Of a DNA stretch of 64,000 bases, positions 26,733 to 35,114 are shown one piece after another. Source of the stretch: Neisseria animalis (GTDB lineage: Bacteria > Pseudomonadota > Gammaproteobacteria > Burkholderiales > Neisseriaceae); NCBI RefSeq assembly GCF_900636515.1, contig NZ_LR134287.1, positions 2,046,001 through 2,110,000 on the forward strand, read 5' to 3'. A program made the translations under genes and the position numbers. How positions within the stretch are numbered: position 1 is the stretch's first letter; every line of letters starts with the position of its first letter. The notes under the pieces are model-generated. The model made no database searches, was not told where the DNA came from, and was given only the letters and a program-made list of their open reading frames with translations.

Positions 26733-27521
26733 TTAGTGAACATCTTTCCAGAATTCTTTTTTCAGGAAGTACGCCAGCGGCAGCATAACGGCCAACAGGA
26801 AAATCAGCACGATATAGCCGGTACGGTGGCGTTGCAGTTGAGCCGGCTCGCCCATGTATACCAAGAAGTTTACCAAGTCGCGCGCATAGGCATCGTACTC
26901 TTTCTCGATAACATTGCCATTCGGCAGGCGGCGGCTGTGCAGGCCGGTAGATTCCCAGTAGAGCTTAGGCTCTTTTACGCCGTGCTCGTTTTCAACCCAA
27001 ACCGGCTGGCCTTTACTGTCCAGCTCAACGGCTTTCACACCTTGCTGCTCCCACAGCGGGTGCGGCATACCGACTTTATCGAATACGGTGTTGTTCCAAC
27101 CGTTCGGACGGGTCGGATCTTTATAGAAACCACGCATATAGGCATACAGGTAGTCTGCGCCGCGAGAACGGGCAATCAGGGTCAGATCCGGCGGTGCCGC
27201 ACCGAACCATTTTTCACCGTCTTTCGGATTCATCGCCGACAACATGACATCACCCACGTTATCGGTGGTAAACATCATGTTCGCTTTGATTTCGTCGTCA
27301 GTCAAACCGATGTCTTTCAGGCGGTTGAAACGCATACCGGTTGCAGAGTGGCAAGACAGACAGTAGTTGGTGAAAATCTGTGCGCCGCGCTGCAGGCTCA
27401 CTTGGTCTCGCAAATCGATGTCGACTTTTTCATAAGTTGCATGACCACCTGCGGCAACCGCCATGCTCATGGGCGCTGCCAGCAACAAGGCAGCAAACCA
27501 GTTTTTCAAAGTTTGTTTCAT
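26733..27521 (-). CDS. petC: Ubiquinol-cytochrome c reductase cytochrome c1
   Basis: A 262-residue membrane-anchored c-type cytochrome of the bc1 complex that passes electrons from the Rieske protein to periplasmic cytochromes. It has an N-terminal signal peptide (about 1-23), the haem motif CLSCH in a FTNYCLSCHSATGMRFNRL block, and a C-terminal transmembrane anchor (GYIVLIFLLAVMLPLAYFL). GAGGG precedes the ATG at 27521. Another ATG at 27536 overlaps the petB stop but is less well placed. It is the last gene of petA-petB-petC. Confidence 0.97.
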   Translation of the reverse strand: MKQTLKNWFAALLLAAPMSMAVAAGGHATYEKVDIDLRDQVSLQRGAQIFTNYCLSCHSATGMRFNRLKDIGLTDDEIKANMMFTTDNVGDVMLSAMNPKDGEKWFGAAPPDLTLIARSRGADYLYAYMRGFYKDPTRPNGWNNTVFDKVGMPHPLWEQQGVKAVELDSKGQPVWVENEHGVKEPKLYWESTGLHSRRLPNGNVIEKEYDAYARDLVNFLVYMGEPAQLQRHRTGYIVLIFLLAVMLPLAYFLKKEFWKDVH

Positions 27522-27535
27522 TTTCGCTGCCCTCA

Positions 27536-28885
27536 TCAGATATTGGTTGCAAACAGGTAAGCACCGACCACGGTAATGGCAACGTAAACAAAGAACATGA
27601 TTTTTTGTTTCGTGGTGCTCATGGTTACGCGTTCAGGAACCGGCTTGTTGGAATCCAGCTTGGTATAGAACGGCATACCGAGGAAGAAAGCAAAGTAGAT
27701 AACGGTCAGGATACGGGCCACCAGCGTACGGGTATCGGTAGCAACCAACGCACCCAAAATACCCAAGCCGATGAAGGAAATCACAAACAGTACAACGGCT
27801 GTTTTGAAAATCGGACCACGGTAACGGATGGATTTCACTTCGCCTTTATCCAACCACGGCAGCAAAGCAATCAGAACCACTGCCGCGCCCATTGCAATCA
27901 CACCCCAAACTTGAGTACCCATGAAAGAAGGTACGGCACGCAAAATAGCGTAGAACGGAGTAAAGTACCATACCGGTGCAATGTGTGCAGGTGTTTTCAG
28001 CGGGTTGGCCGCATCAAAGTTTGGTGCTTCAAGGAAGTAGCCGCCTCCTTCAGGCGCAAAGAACATCACGGCACAGAAGACAATCAGGAATACCACTACG
28101 CCCAAGATGTCTTTTACGGTGTAGTACGGATGGAACGGGATGCCGTCCAAAGGAACGCCGTTTTCATCTTTGAGTTTTTTGATTTCCACGCCGTCAGGGT
28201 TGTTCGAGCCGACTTCGTGCAGGGCGATGATGTGCGCCACAACCAGACCAATCAACACCAGCGGCACGGCAATTACGTGCAAGGCAAAGAAACGGTTCAG
28301 GGTTGCGTCGGATACGTTGAAGTCACCGCGAATCCAAGTAGACAAGTCCGGACCGATGACCGGAATGGCGGCAAACAGGTTGATAATTACCTGTGCGCCC
28401 CAGAACGACATTTGACCCCAAGGCAACAGGTAGCCCATAAAGGCTTCGGCCATCAGCGCCAAGAAAATCAGCGAGCCGAACACCCACACCAATTCGCGCG
28501 GTTTTTTGTACGAACCGTACACCAAGCCGCGGAACATATGCAGGTAAACAACAATAAAGAAGAATGATGCGCCGGTAGAGTGCATATAGCGGATAATCCA
28601 ACCGCCCGACACGTCGCGCATGATGTATTCTACTGCAGTAAAGGCTGCCGGCAGGTGGTAGGCATTCAGGTTGCCGTCCGGCTTGTAGTTCATGGTCAGG
28701 AAGATGCCGCTGACGATTTGAATCACCAACACGAGCAGCGCCAGCGAACCGAAGTAATACCAGAAGTTGAAGTTTTTCGGTGCGTAGTACTCGCTCAGGT
28801 GCTCTTTCCACATTTTAGACAAGGGGAAACGGTCGTCCACCCAGCCTAACAATGCTTTTGCTTTGTTATTGGTTTGGTTTGCCAT
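27536..28885 (-). CDS. petB: Ubiquinol-cytochrome c reductase cytochrome b
   Basis: Cytochrome b (449 residues) is the quinone-oxidising core of the bc1 complex, with about eight transmembrane helices plus a C-terminal extension. The histidines that bind the two haems lie in HSTGASFFFIVVYLHMFRG (helix B) and FALHVIAVPLVLIGLVVAHI (helix D). The Qo-site element reads PEGGG rather than the common PEWY, as is seen in part of the beta-proteobacteria. The ATG is at 28885, 17 bp downstream of petA. It overlaps the spacer before petC. Confidence 0.97.
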   Translation of the reverse strand: MANQTNNKAKALLGWVDDRFPLSKMWKEHLSEYYAPKNFNFWYYFGSLALLVLVIQIVSGIFLTMNYKPDGNLNAYHLPAAFTAVEYIMRDVSGGWIIRYMHSTGASFFFIVVYLHMFRGLVYGSYKKPRELVWVFGSLIFLALMAEAFMGYLLPWGQMSFWGAQVIINLFAAIPVIGPDLSTWIRGDFNVSDATLNRFFALHVIAVPLVLIGLVVAHIIALHEVGSNNPDGVEIKKLKDENGVPLDGIPFHPYYTVKDILGVVVFLIVFCAVMFFAPEGGGYFLEAPNFDAANPLKTPAHIAPVWYFTPFYAILRAVPSFMGTQVWGVIAMGAAVVLIALLPWLDKGEVKSIRYRGPIFKTAVVLFVISFIGLGILGALVATDTRTLVARILTVIYFAFFLGMPFYTKLDSNKPVPERVTMSTTKQKIMFFVYVAITVVGAYLFATNI

Positions 28886-28902
28886 AGTTCAATTCCTTAT
28901 TA

Positions 28903-29484
28903 TCAGTCTTCGCCTACCAAAATAGTGGTATCGCTCAGATATTTATAAGGCGGTACGACCAAGTTGGTCGGTGCGGGAACACCTTTGTACACGCGGCCGG
29001 CAATGTCGAATTTCGAACCGTGGCAAGGACAGAAAAAGCCGCCTTTCCAATCCGCGCCCAAATCTGCCGGAGCAACATCGGGACGATAGGTCGGCGAGCA
29101 GCCCAAGTGGGTACAGATACCGATTGCGACAAAGATATTCGGCTTAATCGAACGGTTTTCGTTTTTCGCGTATTCGGGCTGTTGATCTGCTTCCGAGTTC
29201 GGATCGGCCATTTCGCCATCAACGGCACGCAAATCTTTGAGCTGCTGCTCCGTACGGTTGAGCACGAAAATAGGTTTGCCCTGCCATTCGGCGGTAATCA
29301 TCTGACCGCTCTCGATTTTGCTGACGTCGACTTCAACGGCAGCACCGGCAGCTTTGGCTTTTTCCGAGGGGAAGAAGCTGGCTACGAAAGGCGTTGCTAC
29401 GCCCAAGGCCGCAACACCGCCCGCGCCGCAGGTTGCGAGCGTCAGGAAACGGCGGCGGCCGTTGTTGATTTCTTGATTATCCAT
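28903..29484 (-). CDS. petA: Ubiquinol-cytochrome c reductase Rieske subunit
   Basis: A 193-residue Rieske iron-sulfur protein that takes electrons from ubiquinol. A twin-arginine-type N-terminus (NGRRRFLTLATCG) also serves as the membrane anchor. The [2Fe-2S] ligands lie in CTHLGC and CPCHGS in the C-terminal domain, with the two extra cysteines of the disulfide included. AGGAC precedes the ATG at 29484. It is the first gene of petABC. Confidence 0.97.
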   Translation of the reverse strand: MDNQEINNGRRRFLTLATCGAGGVAALGVATPFVASFFPSEKAKAAGAAVEVDVSKIESGQMITAEWQGKPIFVLNRTEQQLKDLRAVDGEMADPNSEADQQPEYAKNENRSIKPNIFVAIGICTHLGCSPTYRPDVAPADLGADWKGGFFCPCHGSKFDIAGRVYKGVPAPTNLVVPPYKYLSDTTILVGED

Positions 29485-29614
29485 ATATTCAGTCGTCCTA
29501 ATGTTGGGAATACCGAGCCATTAAACAATGTAATTCTACCTATTTTGTCGTGATACTCAAAGCATTATTTAAAATAAGGTAAAGATTTTGTGATATTTCT
29601 CAATGTTATTGTCG

Positions 29615-29663
29615 CAAAAGCCGTCTGCAAAACCGATTTATCCGATTTTGCAGACGGCCTTTG
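29615..29663 (-). terminator. DUS hairpin terminator of the Nif3-family gene
   Basis: AAAAGCCGTCTGCAAAACCG pairs with CCGATTTTGCAGACGGCCTTT immediately past the stop at 29668. Confidence 0.72.
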
Positions 29664-29667
29664 AGCG

Positions 29668-30417
29668 TTACACCGGATTGTTTTCATCAAAATGACACAC
29701 CTGCACGCCGAACCGGTGCGCCAGCGCGTCGCCCAAGACGCGCACGCCGTAACGCTCGGTTGCGTGGTGTCCTGCTCCGACAAAGGCAACGCCGGTTTCA
29801 TTGGACAAATGGTATTGCGCTTCGGAAACTTCGCCGGTTACATACACATCGGCTCCTGCCTCAATGGCTTCTTGGAAAAAGCCTTGCGCGCCGCCCGTGC
29901 ACCACGCCACCCGCTTAATCTGCTTATCCAAATCACCGATAACCAAGGGTTTGCGGCGCAATACACTTTCAAGGCCGTCTGCAAATTGCGCCAACGTCTG
30001 CACTTGGGCGGTGCTGCCGATATTCAACAGATTCTGTTCGCCGAAACACGCCTCCGTCTGCCAGCCCAACTGTTTGGCAAGCTGCGCGTTGTTGCCCAAC
30101 TCCGCATGGCCGTCCAATGGTAGATGGTAGCCGACCATATTGATTTGGTGTTTCAACAAGGTTTCAATCCGCGCTTTTTTCCAGCCGGTAATGGTCAGCG
30201 GTTCGCTTTTCCAAAACATACCGTGATGCACCAGCAACATATCCGCATGTTCGGCAACCGCAAAATCAATCGCGGCTTTGCTGGCGGTAACCGAGGTTAC
30301 GATTTTGGCAACCTCTTCCCTGCCCTCGACTTGCAGACCGTTGGGCGCATAATCTTTATAGGCGGCGGCCTGCAGCGTTTCATCACACCAAGCCAGTATT
30401 TCCTGACGGGTTGTCAT
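29668..30417 (-). CDS. Nif3-like dinuclear metal-centre protein (YbgI family)
   Basis: A 249-residue protein of the Nif3/YbgI family, often labelled GTP cyclohydrolase 1 type 2. It shows NGLQVEG (26-32), the metal ligand motif LLVHHGMFW (62-70), YHLPLDGH near 97 and the C-terminal GAGHHATERYGVR that completes the di-metal site. These form toroidal hexamers with an open catalytic question, and roles in DNA or cofactor metabolism have been proposed. The ATG is at 30417. It is divergent from metR across about 240 bp. Confidence 0.9.
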   Translation of the reverse strand: MTTRQEILAWCDETLQAAAYKDYAPNGLQVEGREEVAKIVTSVTASKAAIDFAVAEHADMLLVHHGMFWKSEPLTITGWKKARIETLLKHQINMVGYHLPLDGHAELGNNAQLAKQLGWQTEACFGEQNLLNIGSTAQVQTLAQFADGLESVLRRKPLVIGDLDKQIKRVAWCTGGAQGFFQEAIEAGADVYVTGEVSEAQYHLSNETGVAFVGAGHHATERYGVRVLGDALAHRFGVQVCHFDENNPV

Positions 30418-30655
30418 AACAGTTCCCTCAATAAAGTTTGCATTGTTTGAAATTTACCGAACCGGTTATTTTATTATGAAAACTGCCGCAGCGGTGGATA
30501 TTTCCCCATCGAGCGGTTTCATGAGCAGTTTGGCGGCAAAAAACCGCTACTTCTCAATTTGCAGACGGCATTTTATTCAGAATTTGCATATCAACATGAA
30601 TTATTTTAATATTGTCGCATTTTTACATACCCGTGCTGTCTGAAAGATTGCTTTT

Positions 30656-31588
30656 ATGGATTCCTTTATCGAACTGCGCCACCTCAAAACTTTACTGGCA
30701 TTGGAAGAAACGGGCAGCGTTTCTCTTGCCGCCAAACGGGTATTTCTCACCCAATCCGCCCTTTCCCACCAAATCCGCGCTTTAGAAAATTATTACGACA
30801 CACCACTGTTTGAGCGCAAGTCCACGCCGTTTCGCTTTACTCCTGCCGGTATGCGGCTGCTGCAACTGGCACACGACCTGTTGCCGCAAGTGGCAGCGGC
30901 GGAACGTGATTTGGCGCAAATTATCGAAGGAGAGGCAGGCGAATTGCGCGTAGCAGTAGAATGCCATACCTGTTTCGACTGGCTGATGCCGGCAATGGGA
31001 GAGTTCCGCCCGTTGTGGCCGCAAGTGGAATTGGACATCGTTTCCGGTTTCCATGCCGATCCGGTCGGACTGCTGCTGCAACACCGTGCCGACATTGCCA
31101 TTGTTTCCGAAGCGGAACCGCAAACCGGTATTACCTATTTCCCGCTGTTTTCCTATGAAATGGTCGGCATATGCGCCAAAGATCACCCCTTGGCGGCAAA
31201 ACAGGTTTGGCAGGCAGAAGACTTTGCCGATGAAACGCTGATTACCTACCCCGTACCCGATGATATGCTCGACCTGCTGAAAAAAGTCCTCCTTCCGCGC
31301 GGCATCAATCCCCAACGCCGCCACAGCGAGCTGACCATCGCGATTATCCAACTGGTGGCCAGCCGTAGGGGCGTTGCCGCGCTGCCGTATTGGACGGTTA
31401 TGCCTTATCTGGAAAAAGACTACGTGATTGCCCGTCCGATTACTGCAGACGGCCTGCGTAGCGAATTGTATGCCGCCATGCGTAGCGAAGATGCCGGTAA
31501 AAGCTATCTGGACAATTTCTGCCAAATCGTCCGCGACCGCAGCTTTGCCGACTTGGAAGGTCTGAGCGTTTTGGAAATGAAAAATTAA
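30656..31588 (+). CDS. metR: LysR-family regulator MetR
   Basis: A 310-residue LysR-type activator. The N-terminal helix-turn-helix is LEETGSVSLAAKRVFLTQSALSHQIRALE in register with MetR, and the effector-domain line VAVECHTCFDWLMPAMGEFR closely follows E. coli MetR (AIECHSCIQWLTPALENF). MetR uses homocysteine as co-regulator and controls methionine-synthesis genes. No metE, metF or metH is in this window, so its targets lie elsewhere. The ATG is at 30656, with a long AT-rich leader containing a lone DUS. Confidence 0.88.
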   Translation: MDSFIELRHLKTLLALEETGSVSLAAKRVFLTQSALSHQIRALENYYDTPLFERKSTPFRFTPAGMRLLQLAHDLLPQVAAAERDLAQIIEGEAGELRVAVECHTCFDWLMPAMGEFRPLWPQVELDIVSGFHADPVGLLLQHRADIAIVSEAEPQTGITYFPLFSYEMVGICAKDHPLAAKQVWQAEDFADETLITYPVPDDMLDLLKKVLLPRGINPQRRHSELTIAIIQLVASRRGVAALPYWTVMPYLEKDYVIARPITADGLRSELYAAMRSEDAGKSYLDNFCQIVRDRSFADLEGLSVLEMKN

Positions 31589-31640
31589 TTTGGGCAGAGG
31601 TGCAAACCGAACCGTCATTGCCCGTACCACACAACAGGCC

Positions 31641-31811
31641 GAGACCTTTTGCAAAACTCATGACAAGGGCTTGCAGAGGCAGGGTTTACGCCCTCCCGCT
31701 TGCTTGGGCTTTTTGAAATTGTGAATTTTCCAAGGTATTCAATTTTCGGGCAGGTGTAAAACCCGCTCCCAGCATCGGTTTTGGTTTGTTTCCTGTTTTT
31801 ACAAAGGTATC
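31641..31811 (-). mobile_element. MITE-like repeat (167-bp family), reverse copy
   Basis: The ends are GAGACCTTTTGCAAAA and ACAAAGGTATC, imperfectly inverted. The interior is the reverse complement of the 38969-39135 copy, with CTCATGACAAGGGCTTGCAG, CTTGGGCTTTTTGAA and TTTGTTTCCTGTTTTT. About 171 bp, with no open frame of note. Confidence 0.72.
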
Positions 31812-31876
31812 AGGCCGTCTGCAAAATGCCTGAAAACAGGGTTTCCCGTTTCAGCCATTTTGCAGACGGCCTTTTT
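31811..31876 (+). terminator. DUS hairpin with T run
   Basis: CAGGCCGTCTGCAAAATG pairs with CATTTTGCAGACGGCC, then TTTTT, which also forms the insertion point of the next CREE. Confidence 0.6.
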
Positions 31877-31982
31877 ATAGTCGAATAAAATAAGAATGAG
31901 GCAAGGCAGCGAAGCCGCAGACAGTACACATAGTACGGCAAGGCAAAGCAACGCTGTATCATTCTTATTTTAAATGACTATA
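31876..31982 (+). repeat. CREE, 107 bp, abutting a DUS hairpin
   Basis: Intact copy with one change (GAGGCAAGG for GAGACAAGG). Its first base is the last T of the preceding T run. Confidence 0.92.
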
Positions 31983-32160
31983 CAACTGTTTCTCTTTGCA
32001 TGGAAACCAAGCGGCAAACCGCAGGCGGTACAAACACGCACAACACATTGCAGCCACACCGCCCAAACCGAATTGGCGCAACTGCCGCCGTTTCCTGCCC
32101 GTTGCCCTCCCTATCCCTTCAGCCGTATCCGATGCGGGATTTATCGAAATCCCGATATTG

Positions 32161-32664
32161 CTAGCGTTCGCAATCGCTCAAAATTTTCCGATATACGGCT
32201 TCCGGCACATAGCGGCCGATGGTATCGCGCCAGCCTTCCGGCCCGACCAATCCTTTCACCATTGTTGAAGACACCTCGGCGATTTCGCGCGGCGGCATCA
32301 ACAATACCGTTGTGATTTCAGGCGCAAGATCGCTGTTGATGTAGCGCATCGTCCGCTCGTATTCGTAATCGCTGCCGCTGCGTATGCCGCGCACCACAAA
32401 ACGCGCACCGACTTCACGGGCGAAATGTACCAAAAAACGGTTTTCAAATACGCGGATTTTTACATTCGGCAAATCAGCGGTTACAGCCTCCAGCATTTCC
32501 TGCCGCTCTTCTATGGTGTAGGTACTGCGTTTTTCAGGATTAACGCCGAGGGCAACGACCAATTCGTCAAAGAGTGCGGCGGCTTCGCGTATCATCCACA
32601 AATGTCCGTTGGTCGGAGGATCGAAACTGCCGGCATAAACGGCGCGGCGTATGGTGGTATTCAT
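32161..32664 (-). CDS. coaD: Phosphopantetheine adenylyltransferase
   Basis: CoaD (167 residues) adenylates 4'-phosphopantetheine to dephospho-CoA, the penultimate step of coenzyme A synthesis. The nucleotidyltransferase motif [11 protein letters not shown] (12-22) supplies the (T/H)xGH signature. [15 protein letters not shown] and the C-terminal STMVKGLV segment are typical. The ATG at 32664 ([16 protein letters not shown]) matches family length; a longer in-frame form to 32772 adds unsupported residues. The ribosome-binding site is weak. Confidence 0.97.
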   Translation of the reverse strand: MNTTIRRAVYAGSFDPPTNGHLWMIREAAALFDELVVALGVNPEKRSTYTIEERQEMLEAVTADLPNVKIRVFENRFLVHFAREVGARFVVRGIRSGSDYEYERTMRYINSDLAPEITTVLLMPPREIAEVSSTMVKGLVGPEGWRDTIGRYVPEAVYRKILSDCER

Positions 32665-32807
32665 GAACGGTTGTCTGTCGGAGAAAACGACCAGCATAAC
32701 GGCACACAGGAAAAGTGTCAAAGAAAAGCCGCCCGAACACGGTTTCAACGCGAAATCGGCGATTTCCGTCAAACCCCGTCCGGACGGCTTGGGTGTTCCG
32801 ACAATTC

Positions 32808-33494
32808 TTAGTCGTCGTTATTGAACGCCAGCAGAATGTTCAACAGGCTGCTGAAAATATTGTAAATCGAGATAAAGATGGTCAATGCCGCGCTGATGTG
32901 GCTGTCTTCGCCGCCGTCAATCACTTGGCGCACTTGGAACATAATCAGCAGCGAACTGAACAGCACGAAACCTGCGGAAATGGTCAGGCTCAGCGCCGGA
33001 ATGTTCAAAAACAGATTGGCAACCACCGCCATCATCAAAATGACCACGCCGACAGTCAGGAAGCGGCCCAAAGAGCTCATATTGATGTTGGTGCGGCGCG
33101 CCATGGCAGCCATGGTAAAGAATACGGCTGCCGTCATCGCCGCAGCGATACCGACGATTTGCGCGCCGTTGCTGATGCTCAAGGCATATTGCAGCAGCGG
33201 GCTGATCATCACGCCCATACCGAAAGTGAACACCATCAGCAATGCCACGCCGGTATTGCTGTAACGGTTGCGCTCAATCATGAAACACATACCGTAGAAA
33301 AAGGCGAATACGGCGATAATGCCCATCCAGCCGCCGCCCAACGCGGCCATGATATTGAAACCGCTCTGGCCGCTGATGTACGCGCCTGCCACCGCCGGCA
33401 GGAAAGACAGAGCCAGCAGGTTGTAGGTTTTACGCAGTACTTCGTTCTGTTGAACCGCGCCGGTTTGAGTGTAGTCGTAAACGTCGTTTTGCAT
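32808..33494 (-). CDS. Bax inhibitor-1/YccA-family membrane protein
   Basis: A 228-residue integral inner-membrane protein of the BI-1/YccA/YbhL family with about seven hydrophobic helices. The N-terminal [17 protein letters not shown] segment is typical, and the last helix carries the usual acidic region before [17 protein letters not shown]. Homologues are linked to calcium leak or control of FtsH proteolysis; the function here is inferred only from family. GGAG precedes the ATG at 33494. The gene lies upstream of coaD with 144 bp between. Confidence 0.92.
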   Translation of the reverse strand: MQNDVYDYTQTGAVQQNEVLRKTYNLLALSFLPAVAGAYISGQSGFNIMAALGGGWMGIIAVFAFFYGMCFMIERNRYSNTGVALLMVFTFGMGVMISPLLQYALSISNGAQIVGIAAAMTAAVFFTMAAMARRTNINMSSLGRFLTVGVVILMMAVVANLFLNIPALSLTISAGFVLFSSLLIMFQVRQVIDGGEDSHISAALTIFISIYNIFSSLLNILLAFNNDD

Positions 33495-33773
33495 GGCGTT
33501 TGCTCCAATAAGTGTGTGTTTAAAGTAAATAGACTAAACGAACGGGGATTTTAACAGCAAATCATGCTCGTTGGGTAAAATTTCGCATATTTTTGCTGCT
33601 TTTTCATGCATCTGCTCAATACAGACGGCCTTGCGCCACCCATATACTCCTGCGTTTACAATATTTCCTGCCTCATACTGCTTTACAAGCGGTTGCCGTT
33701 TTGCCCGATATGCTGTCGGGCGCATCAGGAAAACCGTTTGCAAAACAATTTCATATTCTATGTTTCCCCTTAG

Positions 33774-33880
33774 TATAGTCGAATAAAATAAGAATGAGAC
33801 AAGGCAGCGAAGCCGCAGACAGTACACATAGTACGGCAAGGCAAAGCAACGCCGTATCATTCTTATTTTAAATGACTATA
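33774..33880 (+). repeat. CREE, 107 bp
   Basis: Intact copy with one change (AACGCCGTATC for AACGCTGTATC). Confidence 0.92.
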
Positions 33881-33925
33881 TAACCACGTTGGGGCGTTTA
33901 TCCCGCTTTCAACTTTCCCAAACCG

Positions 33926-33994
33926 AAAAAGGCCGTCTGCAAAACGGCTAACACGCAAATTTGCGGTTTTACCATTTTGCAGACGGCCTTTTTT
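33926..33994 (-). terminator. DUS hairpin terminator after yggX
   Basis: AAAAAGGCCGTCTGCAAAAC pairs with CATTTTGCAGACGGCCTTTTT, about 40 bp past the yggX stop. Confidence 0.7.
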
Positions 33995-34032
33995 CGGCAA
34001 ATCATGCTGCCGACAGCCTGATTGATTCCTGT

Positions 34033-34302
34033 TTATTCTTGGGGAACGTAACCTTGCACCGCATCCGCACCGTCGCCGAAGAAATAATTTTCCATCTGCT
34101 GTGCCAGATATTCGCGGGCGCGCGGGTCGGCCAAGCTCAAGCGGTTTTCATTAATCAGCATGGTTTGGTGGCGCGTCCATGCGTTCCATGCTTCTTGCGA
34201 TACGTTTTCAAAAATGCGTTTGCCCAATTCGTTGGGCAGCGGCGCGAATTTCATGCCTTCGGCTTCTTTGCCGAGCTTGACACACTGAACCATACGGGTC
34301 AT
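34033..34302 (-). CDS. yggX: Fe(2+)-trafficking protein YggX
   Basis: An 89-residue cytoplasmic protein linked to protection and repair of iron-sulfur clusters under oxidative stress. It starts [19 protein letters not shown] with the single conserved Cys7 and continues with the family block [31 protein letters not shown] immediately precedes the ATG at 34302. A longer frame upstream is not supported. It stands alone. Confidence 0.95.
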   Translation of the reverse strand: MTRMVQCVKLGKEAEGMKFAPLPNELGKRIFENVSQEAWNAWTRHQTMLINENRLSLADPRAREYLAQQMENYFFGDGADAVQGYVPQE

Positions 34303-34417
34303 GACTTTTCCTTTTGATAGCGGTTTCAAACAGCGTTTATTGTAGCCGATTGTTCCATACGGCGAAAGTCTGAGCGGCAAACTCGGTTATTGGCCGGCAA
34401 ACTGCGGCGGAATACAC

Positions 34418-34597
34418 AAAAAGGCCGTCTGCAAAAAGACTTCGGAACATCATAATCGGCGTTCCCTGCTTTTTATAGTCATTTAAAATAAGAATGATAC
34501 AGCGTTGCTTTGCCTTGCCGTACTATGTGTACTGTCTGCGGCTTCGCTGCCTTGTCTCATTCTTATTTTATTCGACTATACAGACGGCCTTTCTGCG
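34418..34597. terminator. DUS hairpin split by a CREE
   Basis: AAAAAGGCCGTCTGCAAA at 34418-34435 and CAGACGGCCTTT from 34581 are the two arms. A CREE lies between them, beginning and ending in TA where an uninterrupted arm would read TTTTACAGACGGCC. Its termination activity is now doubtful. Confidence 0.6.
34474..34580 (-). repeat. CREE, 107 bp, inside a DUS hairpin
   Basis: Intact copy in TATAGTCATTT-first orientation, inserted at the TA next to the right arm of the hairpin. Confidence 0.92.
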
Positions 34598-34607
34598 GCT
34601 TTCCGGC

Positions 34608-34868
34608 TTAATTGGTGCCTTCAGGATTCATGCGGGCATGAGTGTCGTTGTGGCCGATACCGTTGGGCGTACGTACGCCGGTCGGGGCAACGGTGTATTT
34701 CACGCGGTCGTCGTATTTGGCCGAATGGATAGTGGTATCGTATTTTACTTCAGTCAAACCGACAATTTCGCCGTGGTCGTTGGCGTGATCCCATTTGGGC
34801 ATGGGAGAATCCGCGGCAGCAATGGAAGCGGCGGTAGCGATGGCGGCGAAGAATGCGAATTTTTTCAT
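34608..34868 (-). CDS. Small predicted periplasmic protein, unknown function
   Basis: An 86-residue protein. Residues 1-19 are a signal peptide (MKKFAFFAAIATAASIAAA) with an AxA-type cleavage site. The mature 67 residues are polar, rich in His and Asp, and cysteine-free (PKWDHANDHGEIVGLTEV, GIGHNDTHARMNPEG). GAAAGGAAACTAC precedes the ATG at 34868. I do not recognise the family. The His/Asp content might suit metal binding, but that is a guess. It lies alone between argA and a CREE-interrupted hairpin. Confidence 0.7.
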   Translation of the reverse strand: MKKFAFFAAIATAASIAAADSPMPKWDHANDHGEIVGLTEVKYDTTIHSAKYDDRVKYTVAPTGVRTPNGIGHNDTHARMNPEGTN

Positions 34869-35054
34869 GATGTAGTTTCCTTTCAAACTTATTGTTTCAG
34901 AGACACTGAATGGGTTGTTTGTGTCGATGGAGTGCATTCTATGCCTGCATTTTTGGCAGATAAACCACCGTTTGGTTAATACAACTTCAACAAATAGGAA
35001 ACAATTCATTTGGAATATTGGCTTATTCAATAACTTTCAGAAACTTACCCCGAT

Positions 35055-35095
35055 AAAAAGGCCGTCTGCATATTGCGGTTTTGCAGACGGCTTTT
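35055..35095 (-). terminator. DUS hairpin terminator after argA
   Basis: AAAAAGGCCGTCTGCATA pairs with TTTTGCAGACGGCTTTT, 20 bp beyond the argA stop. Confidence 0.72.
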
Positions 35096-35114
35096 ACGTT
35101 TTTATCCGCTTATC

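Larger units (their letters stand above)
31589..32160. other. Repeat-rich metR-coaD gap
   Basis: No gene. In order it holds a 167-bp-family MITE, a DUS hairpin, a CREE and about 60 bp of degraded CREE-like sequence (AAGCGGCAAACCGCAGGCGGTAC near 32010). Confidence 0.7.
33495..34032. other. BI-1/yggX gap
   Basis: No gene. It contains a lone DUS at about 33622, a CREE and a DUS hairpin for yggX. Confidence 0.65.

Noticed and set aside
27380..28567. A 395-codon plus-strand frame opposite petB
   Set aside because: A shadow of petB on the other strand; composition (many Gln, His and Asn) is typical of antisense reading.
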